A stretch of 64,000 nt of DNA from Neoceratodus forsteri (GCA_016271365.2 CM057455.1:1561070501-1561134500), one strand, 5' to 3'. Positions 32,099 through 45,120 are shown, counted from the first letter of the stretch. Numbers and translations: made by a program. The notes: generated from the letters alone by a model not told the origin.

Positions 32099-33850
32099 AG
32101 AAACATAGAAGTTGACGGCAGATAAGGACCGCAAGGCCCATCCAGTCTGCCCATTTCTTTTTCTACCTTATAAATGTGCCTTCGGCCTTTGCTCTGTCAG
32201 TGACCTATCTATTCATAGTCATTTGTATTGCTCCCTTATGCCTATCCCATGCCTGTTTGAAGCCCTGCACTGTATTCATAGCCACCACTTCTGTGGTAAG
32301 CCATTCCATGCATCCACCACCCTTTCTGTGAAAAGAATTCTCACATTCCCCTTAATCGGCCTCCTCTAATCTCATGCTGTGTCCTCTTGTCCTGCTATTT
32401 TTCTTATATTTAAACATGTTAGACTCTTTCACCTTGTTTATGCCCTTAAGGTGTTTGAATGCCTCGATCATATCACCTCTCTCCTCCTTTGCTCAAGGGT
32501 ATACATATTGAGCTCCGTTAATCTGTCCTCATATGTCTTCTGATGCAGTCCCTGCACCATTTTGGTTGCCCTCTCTGGACTGCCTCAATTTGGTTAATGT
32601 CCTTGTGAAGGTGTGGCCTCAATACTGCACGCAGTACTCCAGATGGGGCCTAACCAGTGTCTTGTACAGAGGGATTATTACCTCCCTCTTACGACTTGTG
32701 ATACCCTACTAATACACCCTAACACCCCCTAGCCTTACCTACTGCTTTAGAGGTCTGCTTGATGATTTTAGGTCATCAGTGATGATGATGCCCAAGTCTC
32801 TTTCTTCCTTTGTGACTGCCTCAACTCCCCTCCCAGCCTATAGATGGCTTCAGGGTTTCTCTTCCCTATGTGCATGATTTTGCACTTCTTTGCATTAAAT
32901 CCCAGTTGCCACTCTTCTGACCATTCTGCTAGTTTATCCAGATCTCTTCTCATTCTGCCCACCCCATCTGGATCATCTACTCTGTTGCAGATCTTGGTGT
33001 CATCTGCAAACAGACAAGCTTTACCCTCTAGTCCATCTGCAAGGTCACTAATGAAGATGTTGAAGAGGACTGGCCCCAGGACTGATCCCTGAGGTACCCC
33101 ACTTGTGACTTGCATCTCTTCTGACTGTATACCATTTACCACCACTCTCTGTTTTCTGCCCGTCAACCAGTTTGCCACCCAGTTGACCAACTTCGACCCA
33201 TCCTGAGCCTACCCAGCTTATTTATCAATCTTCTATGTGGAACAGTGTCAAAAGCTTTGCTGAAGTCAAGGTAGGCGACATCAACTGCTCCCCCTGGTCC
33301 ACCACTCTGGTTACCCAGTCAAAGAAATCTATGAGATTAGTTTGACAGGACCTTCCTTTGTAAACCCATGCTGTCTTGGATCCTGCCCCTATGGATTCCA
33401 GGTGTTGCACTATCCTTTCCTTAAGGAGTGCCTCCATAATCTTGCCCACTACTGAGGTAAGACTGACCGGTCTGTAGTTCCCTGCCTCCTCCCTGCTACC
33501 ACTCTTGTGGAGCGGGATCACATGAGCCTTTCTCCAGTCTTCTGGGACCTCTCCTGTGCTCATAGACTCACTAAACAATTCTGCTAATGGCTCTGCTAGT
33601 TCCTCCTTTAGCTCCTTAAGTACCCTGGGATGTATGCCATCAGGTCCCATTGCCTTATCCACCCTGAGCTTAGCAAGCTTTTGTAGGACCCTTTCTTTTG
33701 TGAAGGGAGTAGTGCTCACCTACCTCCCCCCTGTGTCCATGATGCTGAGCTGTGGGCCCTGTCCTACCTTCTCTTCAGTAAATACTGAGCAAAGTATCTA
33801 TTTAGGATAGATGCCTTACAGGACCTCCTCCTCACATGCTCCCTTCTCCA
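32099..33850 (-). mobile_element. CR1 LINE, 5'-truncated, inserted in the L2-type LINE
   Basis: Antisense CR1 whose 3' end is at 32,099 ('AAACATAGAAGTTGACGGCA' in plus orientation) and whose 5' end lies near 33,850. The flanking L2 sequences are collinear across it, which shows the insertion order. Target duplication not resolved. Confidence 0.88.
32768..33719 (-). pseudogene. CR1 ORF2, reverse transcriptase part
   Basis: From 33,719 downwards the frame holds 'DKAMGPDGIHPRVLKELKEE', 'VIPLHKSGSREEAGNYRPVS', 'VGKIMEALLKERIVQHLESI' and 'RSCQTNLIDFFDWVTRVV'. After a frame break near 33,230 a second frame (33,190-32,768) has 'SGVPQGSVLGPVLFNIFISD', 'ACLFADDTKICNRVD' (catalytic box, both Asp kept) and 'WQLGFNAKKCKIMH'. 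The first catalytic Asp block ('FSKAF') sits in the broken zone. Only two or three lesions, so it is younger than the CR1 at 8,942. Confidence 0.88.
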
Positions 33851-33989
33851 TTAAGCTCTTCTCCTTCGCCCCTCCCACCCTCCCTTTCGCTCTGGCTCCA
33901 ACCACATACCTTGAAGTTCGCAGTTACTTAACTCCCTTCCGAATGCGGGAGTCAAGGGCCTGAGGGCATCCATCCTTGCATACTTAAGC

Positions 33990-35440
33990 AGTATGCACCT
34001 TGGCTGACCAGACCCATCACCTGGCTTTTTAACCTCTCGATTCGTACGTCTACTGTCCCATCCACCTGGAAAACTGCCAGAACCATCCCTATACACAAAA
34101 AGGATGATGTCAAACTCATGTCCAACTACCGCCCTATATCTCTTCTGCCCACTCTCAGTAAGCTGCTTGAAAAAATAGTCCACCGCCAGCTTGCTGCTCA
34201 CCTTGACATGTTTAATCTTCAAACCCCGTGACAACATGCTTTCCGGCCCGGTCACAGTACCACCTCTGCACTTACACAACTTACAAATGACATCAGAAAT
34301 AATATGGACCGTGGCCTACTCACTGGGGCCATCTTTATCGACCTGTCTAAAGCCTTCGACATGGTATGCCATCCTCTCATGCTAATGAAACTCCAATCCA
34401 TTGGAGCTTCTGACCAAGCCCTCTACTAGTTCCATAGCTATCTTGACCATCGGACTCAGGCAGTAGCATTTCACAAGGCCCTTTCCTCCCCCCTAAACAT
34501 CTCCCTGTGGAGTTCCCCAGGGATCCACCTTGACCTCTACTCTTCTCCTCTTCCTAAATGATATTCCCACCATGTCCCGCATAGCTGCACTTTATGTACG
34601 CAGATGACCTTGTTCTCTATTCTGGGTCAAAATCAGTTGCTGCCATCAACTCCACTCTCACTAATGACTTCCAATTCCTGCAGACCTGGCTCTCTAGCAA
34701 CCACCAAGTCCTGAACCTAGAAAAAACCTGTGCTATGCTATTCGGATCCTCTAAGAAACTGTCTGCCCCTGCAAACAGGCTCTGGGTTCAATGCATTGAT
34801 GGCTCCCTCATCTTAAACACTGAGTCCTTCAAGTACCTTGAGGTCACTTTGGATCCCACACTTGACCTGTCTCAACATGTCAATATGGTGTGTCGGTCAT
34901 AATGCTAAAATTGATGGAGCTTATCGCTCCGCCACTCCCTCACTCCTTCCGCTAGGCTTGTCTGTGAGAGGTATTCTCTACCCCAGCTCCAATATGCTCT
35001 GCCCTCCTCTTTGCTGCAAACTCTGCTACACTCCACAAATGGGACACTGTCTACAACAACATCTGTAGATTTGTCTTAACTGCCCCACGCCTTACCCATC
35101 ATTGTCTCCCTTTACGCTGGCTTAAATTGGCTGTCACCTAAGGATATTCAAGCCTACTCCTGGGCTGCTTTATCGACTCCTGTCTAGACCTCCTGCCCTG
35201 TCTATCTTGCCAACCTCCTGACTCCTGCCTCACACACCGCATTCACTCAGGTCTTCCTCTGTCCCCATGCTCTCCACTAGACCTTGCATGACAAAAATGG
35301 GTGAACAGGCATTTGCCCATTTTGCTCCCAAATTCTGGAACTCACTCCCCCTTATGGTGAAAACTTCAGCCTCCCATCGAGAATTCAAAAACTCGCTGTT
35401 CACCCACCTTCTAGCCTCTGGCCAATGCAAATGCTCTTAA
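33990..35440 (+). pseudogene. L2-type LINE ORF2, RT and C-terminal part
   Basis: Continuation of the LINE after the CR1 insertion: 'SNYRPISLLPTLSKLLEKIV' (34,120), a stop near 34,230, 'HSTTSALTQLTNDIRNNMDR' (34,250), 'AIFIDLSKAFDMV' (34,328, first Asp), a damaged GVPQGS block near 34,505 and 'LYADDLVLYSG' (34,590, both Asp kept). Thumb and C-terminal parts ('FAPKFWNSLP'-like near 35,320) are in shifted frames. Multiple frameshifts. Confidence 0.85.
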
Positions 35441-35979
35441 TTTGTTTTGTCCCACTGCAGGCTGTCGGGTCTGACCCTGAGTACTACACTAATGTTCTCC
35501 CATGCAATATACTTGTCTAGGTGGCTATGAACCTTGATGTCTTTACTGTCCTCAGCTGTCTTATGGTTACCCTAATTGCTTTATTTTACATCCTTATTAT
35601 GATCTATGCCTAAAATGTACCCTTATGTAACTATTACTGTACTACCCAATATATATCTTGTTTTGCTCTGTACACCTATATTATGTCTGTGCATTTCTGC
35701 ATATTGTAAACAATGTCCTGTGCTCTTCTGGGTCGTGCCTGAAAATAGGCAGGTCTGTTGCCTAGCGCACTTACCCAGTTACCAAAAGCTAATAAATAAA
35801 TAAATAATGCAATTTGCACAGCTATAGGCCATGTGCTGTGCTCCAGCTGTGCTTGCCAGATAGCCCAGGTACGGCTCACTGGGACAGGGTTAAAGTAAGC
35901 ACCAGTATGCATATAGTCTGTATACAGTTCCAGTACATGGAGGCAGACTATTGCCCGCAGGCATCCTGCACTTTTATGT

Positions 35980-36412
35980 ATTCCCTGAAGGATAGATGGG
36001 AGAGAGGAGATATGATTGAGACCTTCAAGTACCTGAAGGGCATGAACAGAGTAAGCACTGGAAGTATTTTCAGATTAAAAGCTGGAAGGGAAACCAGGCG
36101 GCACAGTCTGAAGCTGGAAGGAGGTAGATTCAGTAGGGAAATGAGGAGGCACTATTTCACTGAAAGAGTGGTGGCAGAGTGGAAAACACTGCTGAAGGAG
36201 GTGATATCACTGAGGACAGTGGGACAGGTTCAGAGGGAGGGCTCAAGCCATGGGGAGCAGGGAGGGAAACGAAGGATACAAGGGCAAAATCAGTGGGGTG
36301 GGATTCAAGGGGGAAGCTGCAGTCTGAAAAACTGAAGTGCTACACAGTCGAACAGACTGGATAGACCAATAGGCCTGTATCTGCTGGCAATTTTGTATGT
36401 TTTTATGCTGTG
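35980..36412 (+). mobile_element. CR1 LINE 3' fragment
   Basis: Begins in the C-terminal end of ORF2 ('SLKDRWERGDMIETFKYLKG', then 'SLKLEGGRFSREMRRHYFTE') and ends in the CR1 3' end with 'TTGTATGTTTTTATG' near 36,400. Confidence 0.88.
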
Positions 36413-36649
36413 TGTGCCCCTCATAGTGGTGGATACCCCATCATGGCATGAGGATATCCCCAACCCTCCTGATGTGCCTTGAGGTCTGGAGGGCAGGGAT
36501 GGCACCTAGCTACCCTTCATGGTCCTACATGTATGTGTAGGTAACAGAGGCGGGCATTGATTGGGGTATCCAATTTTATAAATTAAGACTGAATTCAGTT
36601 AACTTGAAGTTTACACCAAATGAGGGGTCCTGATTTTTCAACTGTACAG

Positions 36650-37290
36650 CCATGTAATGTAAGAAAAATAATTACGGAAACTATAGGCTACCAAAATTTT
36701 TTTTCAGAATACTATTGTAATACCAGCTTTTTACCATTATACTACCACTTTATTTTCCAGTATACTACCATTGTGGGTTTCATAAATGGTATCACAGTGG
36801 ATTTGTTTCAACTCCTCTGTGATAACCATTGTAACCATTATTATACCATACAGACAATGGAAGTTCACTGGTAACATCACCTCTGCTGGTATTACAGTGG
36901 TAACAATGCGCACCATTGTAATACCACTGTTTGTTGGTAACACAGTTTGTTCCAATTCCAGTGTGATGCCATTTTGTCCACTGTGAAATCATTGACACAC
37001 ATTGATAGCACAGTGGTAAGCACTTGTGCAATAGTAGCACAATAGTGAATACCAGTGTGATACCACTGCAGTCAGTATCACAATGAATTTGTTTCAATTC
37101 CATTGCACCACCATTGCACCACCATTGTGACCATGTGTCAATGGTAGCACAATAGATGCACTTGCAGTGGTAATACAAAGGTCTCATTCCATGCCTTATG
37201 CTGGTGGTAGCACAATGGTCATGCAACATGGTATCACAATGGCTTGCATGGGCACTGGTATCACACTGACCACACTGTAGTGGAAAACCT
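36650..37290. repeat. degenerate minisatellite of 'ATTGTAATACCAC' type
   Basis: Recurring words 'CATTGTAATACCAC', 'GGTA(A/T)CACA', 'CAGTGTGATACCA' and 'CACAATGGT' at irregular 15-40 bp steps on both strands. The 145-codon minus frame across it is a product of this periodicity. Confidence 0.7.
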
Positions 37291-37619
37291 GCCGGCAGAG
37301 TGATCCAAAAAAATAATTAAGGCACATTCAACAAGATCAGACATCTGCATATCTTTAATGTACTTGTCGTCCAACATCTGCGAATCACCAGCTGTCAATT
37401 GGAAATCCCACCAAAGTTATCTGTACACCAGTCATGTCCCTTTAGTCTATGCTACATAGTGTCCTCCTAGCCTCACAACCTAGTGTCGCATGGTATGGCC
37501 TTAGAGCAGGAACCCTCCTTGTTCACAAGAAAAGTACAAAGGGACCTTGTGGGACACTCCTTCTCCCTACAAAAATTAAAACAATAAAGTAAATGGCCCC
37601 AATCCAATAGGGAAAATAA

Positions 37620-37705
37620 AAGCAGATAAGGCAATGGGGCCAGATGAGATCCATCCCAGAGTACTAAAGGAACTCAGGGAAGTGCTGGCAGAATCACTGG
37701 CTGCC
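37620..37705 (+). mobile_element. CR1 RT fragment
   Basis: A short in-frame block 'DKAMGPDEIHPRVLKELREV', the CR1 RT fingers motif, with nothing CR1-like on either side. The rest of 37,290-37,930 is unassigned. Confidence 0.8.
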
Positions 37706-37929
37706 CAATCCTACCTGTTCCTAGAAGTAAGGGAAAGGATCTTCTTGGGAGTCCGGACAGTTTCAGCCCATTCCAGCATTCCACCATGGGTTGCTCCAAT
37801 GACATCTCCCTGCAACAGAATATACACAGTAGCTCAGCTGATAAGTGACTTTCTTTAGCATGGAATCCTTTGTTTTGATGCAGGTGGGACAAGAATTGTT
37901 AGAGATCATGACCTCATGTTCCCCCCTTT

Positions 37930-38540
37930 CACTGTCACATCCACCAACCCCATGCAAGCTGTCACACCAACAGACCCTATAACATCATGTACGCTGTCAC
38001 ACCTCACATTCCCGTACTCCCATGCTTGCTGTCACAGCTCTTGATTCCATACCTTCATGCATGCTGTCACATCCCTCAACAGATAACATGCCCCCATTCA
38101 TGCCATCACAACCAATGACCTATGTTGTGGGGGAATTCAAGAATACATGGGACAGATATAAGGCAATTCAAGTGGGGGGTAGGAGGAAGTAGGTTGTCGG
38201 TTAACTAGGATCTTCAACTTATCCAATAGGTAGGGAAATGGGCAGACTGGCTGGGCCAAGCTGTCCTTATCTGCCATCAAAGTCTATGTTTCTATGATCT
38301 CATACACTATCACACCCATCATCCCCCATACACCCTGTCAAACTCACTGAACTATACCAACATGCATGCTATCACACCTCACAACTTCGTGCTCCCCATG
38401 CATGCTGTCACACCAACTGACCACATAATACCATGCCTGTTGTCACATCTCATGATTCTATATCCCCATGCATGCCATCTCACCCACCAATCCTATGCAT
38501 GCTGCCACACCCACTGACCACACGCACATTCTGCTGTAAA
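37930..38540. repeat. minisatellite of 'CATGCATGCTGTCACACC' type
   Basis: At least ten copies of a 'CATGC(A/T)TGCTGTCACA' core at about 40-65 bp spacing (for example 38,020, 38,062, 38,400, 38,500). The array is split by the CR1 tail at 38,135-38,297. Confidence 0.8.
38135..38297 (+). mobile_element. CR1 LINE 3' tail
   Basis: Starts at 'GGGGAATTCAAGAATACATG' and ends with 'TCTATGTTTCTATGA'; contains the CR1 3' block 'GGGCAGACTGGCTGGGCC'. It sits inside the CATGCATGCTGTCACA array. Confidence 0.85.
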
Positions 38541-39573
38541 TAAACAGCATACGTGAGCAGTGAGATCAGAGTATAATTTTTAAAAGCTATTATTGTAACC
38601 TCCCCTGCCTCATGGCAAATTGCACAGTGCTAGAAAGAAGACAAGAATGGCAACGCCCCTCAGTTATTCCAGGTGCAAGTATATTGAGCACAGAGCCATG
38701 CTGTGGATGGCAATAAGAACCGAAAAGATACTTATCTGTAGCATTATGTGTGTTGCAAGCCCTTACACGGACTGGTTGAATTGCAATTCCTACCTTTTTT
38801 TTAAATTTTTTTCTCCAGTTGTGTGGTCCTGCAGATAGCACAAGCTGATATGTGGGTTGTGAATCCTGGATAAAGTCCATAAGACACCTGTTTGCTTGCC
38901 TCCCTCCCTCCCTCCCTCAGGGCCATGGACGGAGCTTCTTGTTTGAAAAGTGACAGCACGTGCTTAAAGACACCAAGATGATATTAAATGTAATGATTAT
39001 ACTAACTGTGTGCATTCCAAGCTCAACTGTTGTGATAGTCACTTGCACTTTCTGCTGTATTTTCCTCACAGTCAGAGATACAGCAGCAGCCTGTATTTCA
39101 CTCACAATACTTTTGCTCTCTTGCTGCTCCAACCCCTCAGCCTCTCCCAATACAGCTGGCATACTTTAGGAAGAGTCTGTTCTCCCTGATTCTACCTAAT
39201 CTTTCCCCGCATGCCAGCAGCAGCTCTACTCCTCCCTATCCTTCCTCTAGAGGCCAGCCTCTTTCCTGCTGGGCAAATTACGTGTTGTTGCCCAGGATCC
39301 ACGTGACAACCCAGGCTTGGCCCATAGCCTGTAAACCCTCTTGGAGGCAGCATTCCAGCATAAACAAGGAGTCCCTATCAGTGTGTTTCCCTACTCAACC
39401 ACCTCAGTGCACCTTGAGCAGCAACACCTAGCACCTCTTCCAGTGGGTGTCTCAGCCTCCTGGCATCATGCCATCCATGGCAAAAAATCAGCTTCTGCTG
39501 GCCTTTATCAATGAGAAATGCCAGAACTTCTGAACCTTGTAAGATGAGCTAAATCTGGGGAGAAAGGCAAAGG
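38541..39573. other. unassigned sequence
   Basis: About 1 kb with a CTCC repeat at 38,900-38,917. Frames of 69-96 codons overlap on both strands and match nothing I know. Confidence 0.4.
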
Positions 39574-40120
39574 TTAAAAGGGACACTGTCAACCTGTTTT
39601 TCACCATATTATTTCTAGATAAATACCTACATTTTATGATTTCTTCCCTTCTCTAAAATTCGTTGATGTTGCTGTTTGTTTTGTCTGTTTCCTTGTTTAG
39701 TAGAACTGAAATGCATGCTAATGTATATTTATAAACAACCTTGTTTTGTTTACAATCCTGAATTTGTTCTTACTGCATGTTTCCTGAGCGTTAGAAACAC
39801 ACCTGAACAGTGCAGTTACTCATGAGGCAGTAGCCGCCTAAACTCTCACTGCATCATGAGGGGCTAGACTGTGTTGTGGGTGTTCCCAAGTCCAGGAAAT
39901 CTGTGGTTGTAGCTGATCAAGGAATGTAAACAAACCTGTGTTTGTGTGGTAACACCAGTATGGTAGGCAGTCTGTTTTCACTATTTAAACGGAAAAAAAA
40001 GGAGTCAGAATCAAACTACCAGCTACATCAGCAGTCTTTACAGAATGTTGGCAATCATAAAATGTGTTTTTTAAACTAGGGACACTTTGAGACCTAAGGG
40101 GGTTGCCAGTGTCCCTTTAA
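39574..40120. mobile_element. TTAA-flanked DNA element (547 bp)
   Basis: Left end TTAAAAGGGACACTGTCAAC; right end, in complement, TTAAAGGGACACTGGCAACC. The matching ~18-bp inverted repeats start with TTAA, the target of Kolobok (T2) and piggyBac elements. T2-like amphibian MITEs with TTAAAGG ends make Kolobok the better guess. No transposase. A second copy starts at 47,100. Confidence 0.85.
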
Positions 40121-40320
40121 CATTCTCATTCTCTCCTGATGGTCATTTGGGGCGGGTTCAGCAATGGATGGTTCCGATGCCATATGGTGGCTACGGGACC
40201 GAAGGAGTTAAGAACTTACTCAGGGCTGTCCCCTCACATTTATATTGACACTGTGAAGGAAAGCCCTTTAACTGAAAGATCTGTTTTAGTTCAAAACATT
40301 TCTTCCTGCAGGGTTAGGAA

Positions 40321-43300
40321 TAGAGATGGGCGAAGTGGCCCCAGTTCGCTCTGCGAAGTGATTCGTGGAGTGAAGGCGAATCCGCGGAGTGCTCCACAAT
40401 GCTAAGCGGAGTACTTTGCATTATAATGGGTAACGTGAAGTCCACTGAAAACAATGACTTTGCATTACTCCGCCTTTCCAAACCACTACTCCACCAATTC
40501 TTAAGGTGAAGTACATTGAAAACAATGCACTTTGCCTCACTTTGCCTTGTTTTAAAGCTCCAAAGGCGAATTTTGCAGTGATTCATGGGATTTCAGGTCA
40601 CATGGGCTCTAGATTGTCCTGCACAGCCTCAGTTTGGGGTAGTTTGTGTCGGAAGCTGTAGGAGACAATCTGCTCTGAGAGCTCTCTCTGATTCAAACCT
40701 TCTAAAAGCTATTAAAAAAGCCTTTTTGAGTCATTTGTTTGCTGAAACTTTAGTTCATTGATTATAGGAAACCCTCCTGTGTTCACATCATTGAGTGTTT
40801 ATTGTTTGTGTGTGGGTTTTGAATGTTAATGTACAACATTCAGTCTGTGTACTGAGAGACAGTGGAAGTGTGCTTTGGGGGAGGGGCGTATATGTGGTGT
40901 AGGTAGATTAACTTGGAGAAAAAGACAGTGCTTACTGTTTTGGTGATATTTTTCTTGTATAACTGTGTTAATGTACACACAGTAATATTTTCAATAAGTC
41001 TAGCCATTTTTTGCTGATTGTTGTGGTGCAGCAGTGCATAATATTAGTTTGTTTAAAATATGTGGTTATAGTACTGAAGTTTTCAATTTGCAACGCATTA
41101 CTTAGTGTGTGCGTGAGTATGCATGTGACGCGTGTCATCAAATCAGACACCTTTTATTGTGCCACATAATAATTTCAGCAATGTGAACCTGCTATCCACT
41201 GCAGCTGTGTGATTTTTGTACTTCTTTGTGGTATCTTTACTGGTACTAGTACTAGTGACTGTTACTGCAGCAGTGCAGTACACTCCCCCACTCGCGGATC
41301 GCCCCAACCGGCAAAGGTATTCTTTTTCAGATTTGAATTTCTGATGGTGAGCAGTGGTTAGGTGTTGTGTCTTTGCATCTGCATCTCTTCAGTGTGCAGC
41401 GCAATCTTAATCTTTCTGTGCATATGCATCTCTTTAGGGCCCAATCTCTATCTGTAACTTAAGTCACAGTTGTTTCTTTGGCTTCCCTTCAGAGTACTAG
41501 ACAGGTGTGGTGCATAATTCTGCATGAACATTGTACTCATTAATATGTGTTTTCAAGTCAGGACCATCCTCACGTGTCACTCATGATACCAATCACGTTT
41601 TTCATCATCACGGTCACACATGCAGTCACAAATCACTATTCACGATCACGTCACAAATCACAACATTAATTTTTTTACTAGTTACTTGGATGTATTGTAA
41701 GCCTGTTTTGCAGTATCTCTCCAGGCTTCACCACCCCACCATTGTACTCATTAATGCGCGTTTTTAAGTCAGGGAGTTTTGTGCTACAGCTCATCTGGGA
41801 AGTATAGCCATAGGCATTTGCATTCCCACTACAGTTCCATATTGTTTATATCACACCGTCGTCACCGAATCACATTCTTCATCATCATGGTCACAAATGC
41901 AGTCACAAATCACGATTCATGATCACGTCAGGAATCACAACACTAATTTTTTGACTAGTTACGTGGATGTATTGTAAGCATGTTTTGTAGTAACTCTCCA
42001 GGCTTCACCACCCCACCATTGTACTCATTAATGAGCATTTTTAAGTTGGGGAGTTTGTGCTACAGCCCATCGGGGAAGTATAGCCATAGGCATTCGCGTT
42101 CCTTCCCGTACAGCATGTGAGTTACAGTACTGTAAGTAGTGGTGGGCTAACTGGCGCCAATTTGCTCCGTGAAGTGATTCACTGAGAAACATGGAATCTG
42201 TGGAGAACTCCACAATGTGAAGCGGAGTACTTCACTTCATAATGAGGAACATGAAATCCATTGAAACCAATGACTTTGCATTATTCCGCCGTCCCCAAAC
42301 CACTTCTCCACCAATTTTAAGGCGAAGTATATTGAAATCAATGTAATTCGCCTCACTTTGCCCTGTAATCAAGCTTTAAATGAAATTCTGCAATTATTCA
42401 TGGGATTGCAGGTCACATGGGCTCTAGATTGTTCAGCACAGCCTCAGTTCTGGCTTGGGTAGTGTGTGTCCAGTGGTAGCGGGAGACAGTTTGTTCTCAG
42501 AGCTCTGCGATTCAAACCCTCTAAAAGCTGTTTAAAATGCCTTTTTGAGTAATATTTTTTGCTCAAAATTTAGTACATCGACTGTAGGAAACCCTTCTGT
42601 GCTCATATCATCGAGTGTTTATTGTTGTGTGTGGATTTTGAATGTTAATTTAGAACAATCAGTCTGTGTACTGTGAAGTGTGCTTTGGGGGAGGGGCATA
42701 TTTGTGGTATAGATAAAGTAGATTAACTGGAAGAAAAAGGCAGTCTTTCTGTTTTGGTTATATTTTTCTTGTATAACTGTGTTAATGTACACACAGTAAT
42801 ATTTTCAGTAATTCTTGATCTTTTTTTGCTGATTGTTGTGGTGCAGCAGTGTACAATTTGTCTGTTTAAAACATTTGGTTATATTACTAAAGGTTTTCAA
42901 TTTGCTACGCATTACTTGAGTGTGCGTGAGTGTGTGAGCGATGCATGCCATTAAATCAGACACCTTTTATTGTGTTATAGAGTAATTGCAGCAGTGTGAA
43001 CCTGCTATCCACCGCACCTGCATGAATATTTTATACTGCTTTTTGGTATCTTTACTGGTAGTGGATTGTTACTGCCATGCACTAATTCCCCAACTGGCAA
43101 AATGTATTCCTTTCCAGGTTTGGATTTGTGACTTGTGAGCACTGGTTAGGTGTTGTTGTGCCTTTTTGTATACATCCCTTGAGTGTGCAGTGCAATCTTA
43201 ATCTGTCTGTGCGTTTGCATGGTACCATTAATTCTGGGAGACTGCATTTCTTGTTACGCTCTCATTTCACTTCGTCAGCACTAGGGAATTTTCTGGACAC

Positions 43301-43694
43301 AAGACAGTAGCATTTTGGGGATGCACATTAATTCTGGTGGCTCTGTGAGTGACCTGACCACTGCGCGCATGATTGAGTGTGCCATTAATTCTGGGAGACT
43401 TTGCATTTCTTGTTACACTCTCATTTCACTTCATCAGCACTGGGGAGTTTTCTGGACACAAGGCAGTAGCACTTTGGGGATGCACATTCATTCTGGTGAA
43501 TGTGTGGGTGGGATGCTGCCAATATTGTTGTCACTCCACCTTACTTCGCGTTTAAGGTGGAATGACAATGCGAAGTAATAATAACCAGGCAAAGTGAGTC
43601 TTTCCTATGGGGCACTCCGCGTGGTGGAGCGCCAACATGAAGTGGCCACTTCGAGTTCACTTCGCCGGTGGATTTTAAATTCACTGCATCTCTA
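40321..43694. mobile_element. hAT-like element (3.37 kb) with internal duplications
   Basis: The left end TAGAGATGGGCGAAGTGG and right end ...GCATCTCTA form short inverted repeats (TAGAGATG), flanked by a perfect 8-bp target duplication GTTAGGAA (40,313-40,320 and 43,695-43,702). Inside, the left ~1.8 kb (40,321-42,140) is repeated from 42,141, starting GTGGTGGGCTAA and sharing 'GAGTACTT', 'CAATGACTTTGCATTA' and 'CCTTTTTGAGTAAT'-type blocks. Two smaller duplications lie at ~41,520-41,820 / 41,821-42,085 and ~43,220-43,320 / 43,380-43,500. I see no transposase frame, so it is non-autonomous despite its length. Confidence 0.85.
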
Positions 43695-43702
43695 GTTAGG
43701 AA

Positions 43703-44559
43703 ATGCCGGGGGTGGAACCTGAATACACACGTAGTCTGCTTGTTGCATTACTGTTGGTTCTGGCATTTTGATTCCTGATGTTCCACTGCAAATGCATTAA
43801 CATGATATGTGGGTTATGGGCATAGGCAATGTAAAGGGTGCTGGAGACAGGAAATGCACAGTTGAGGCTGTATCATCACAGCTTGCCTTACTAGCATAGA
43901 TAAGAGATCTCTTACCTGGGATCTGGGAAGCCTGGGATGGGTGTCTTGGAATGATGTTCAGTCGTACCTGTAAAAAAAGAGTATCCATGGGGTCACAAAG
44001 AATCCATGGTGCTTCAAGAACTAAATGGGACTAACGGGGAAGGTTAAACATAAACAATACTCATCTAATATATAGGTTGTCTCTGTCCTGTCAGACCAGG
44101 GTCAGTGTCCTCTGAGACCTGGAGAAATGAAGGGGAAAAAAAAGGATTAATATAAGGAATAAAGAAAAGCAAGAGTACAGACAGAGTTCCAGAGAAGTAC
44201 AAGAGCTACAGGGAGAACATACTGTAGATACTGCATGTACAAGCCCAATGATCCCTAGCTCAATTCCCAACACAATGACTGGCTCAGGATAGGATATTGG
44301 GAATGACTCATGACCTCCCAGCTTTAAAACTGGTTTTAAATTGGGTGTCATTGTGAACTGGTAAGGGGACTAGCCAGGCCGTAGCCTTACAGTGTAGACC
44401 TTATTTTGATTTAATAATTTTAACATAATATGCCTTAATTCTGATGCCCATGGATATCACCTGACCTACAGGGCATGTATCAATACTTAGGCCTTCAAAG
44501 GTGGGTGGATGAAAATAACTGATGCCACAGATGCCCCAACCTCCAGCTCAGGGCCAATG
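43703..44559. other. unassigned sequence
   Basis: No gene or element recognised. Frames below 90 codons only. Confidence 0.4.
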
Positions 44560-45120
44560 AGCAAGGGCACAGCAATGGTCAACACCAGGCACAGTTCCAG
44601 CAGAGTCGGCAGTGCACATGGCACCAAATATTGATAGCAGTGCAAGTGGTTCAGTGTGTAATCAGCAGTGCATGTGGTACAGCAAGTGGTGCACAAAACA
44701 GCAAGCTGGTGACTGTGCAAGTGGCAGTGTGTGGTGATGACAGTGTACATGGAACAGATTTGGCAGTGCATGTGGCAATGCAGTGATGACAATACATGAG
44801 TCACTGCATGGTGTTGGCAGAGCAAGTGGCACAGCATGGAGTCAGCAGGGCACATGGTAGCACACAGAAATGGTGGTGCACATGACACAGTGTAGTGGCG
44901 GTAGTGTACCAGTGAGGCGGTGGCAATACATGCAGTATTGCATGTTGCACTGCAGTGTCTACAGTGCACAGATTCAGAGTTGTCAGTGCATGTGGAAATG
45001 CACTGTGATGGCAGTGCACATGTCACTGTCAGCGGTGGAAGTGTGCCTGGAACAGTGAGGTGGTAACAGTGCACATGACACTGTGATGAGGGGAGTGCAT
45101 ATGGCACTGTGCAGAGCCAG
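44560..45120. repeat. degenerate minisatellite of 'GGCAGTGCATGTGG' type
   Basis: Recurring 'GGCAGTG(C/T)A(C/T)ATGGCAC' words at 20-60 bp spacing. The 206-codon minus-strand frame (44,487-45,107) has a Cys/His-rich, low-complexity product caused by the repeat; it is not a zinc-finger gene. Confidence 0.78.

Larger units (their letters stand above)
29808..35805 (+). mobile_element. L2-type LINE, second copy, split by an antisense CR1
   Basis: Its 5' segment (29,808-32,098) has two GC-rich monomers, a 2A motif and an endonuclease. Its 3' segment (about 33,850-35,805) has RT, C-terminal domain and the family tail ('CAGTTACCAAAAGCTAATAA', then AAAT repeats). The CR1 at 32,099-33,850 lies between them in the opposite orientation. 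Order and strand of the two segments show that they were one copy. More decayed than the copy at 17-21 kb. Confidence 0.88.

Noticed and set aside
37930..38540. CRISPR-like 'CATGCATGCTGTCACA' spacing
   Set aside because: Both core and intervals are degenerate and share words; it is a decayed minisatellite.
44487..45107. 206-codon minus-strand frame rich in Cys and His, zinc-finger-like at first sight
   Set aside because: It lies on a 'GGCAGTGCATGTGG' type repeat; the Cys/His spacing is irregular and follows the DNA repeat.
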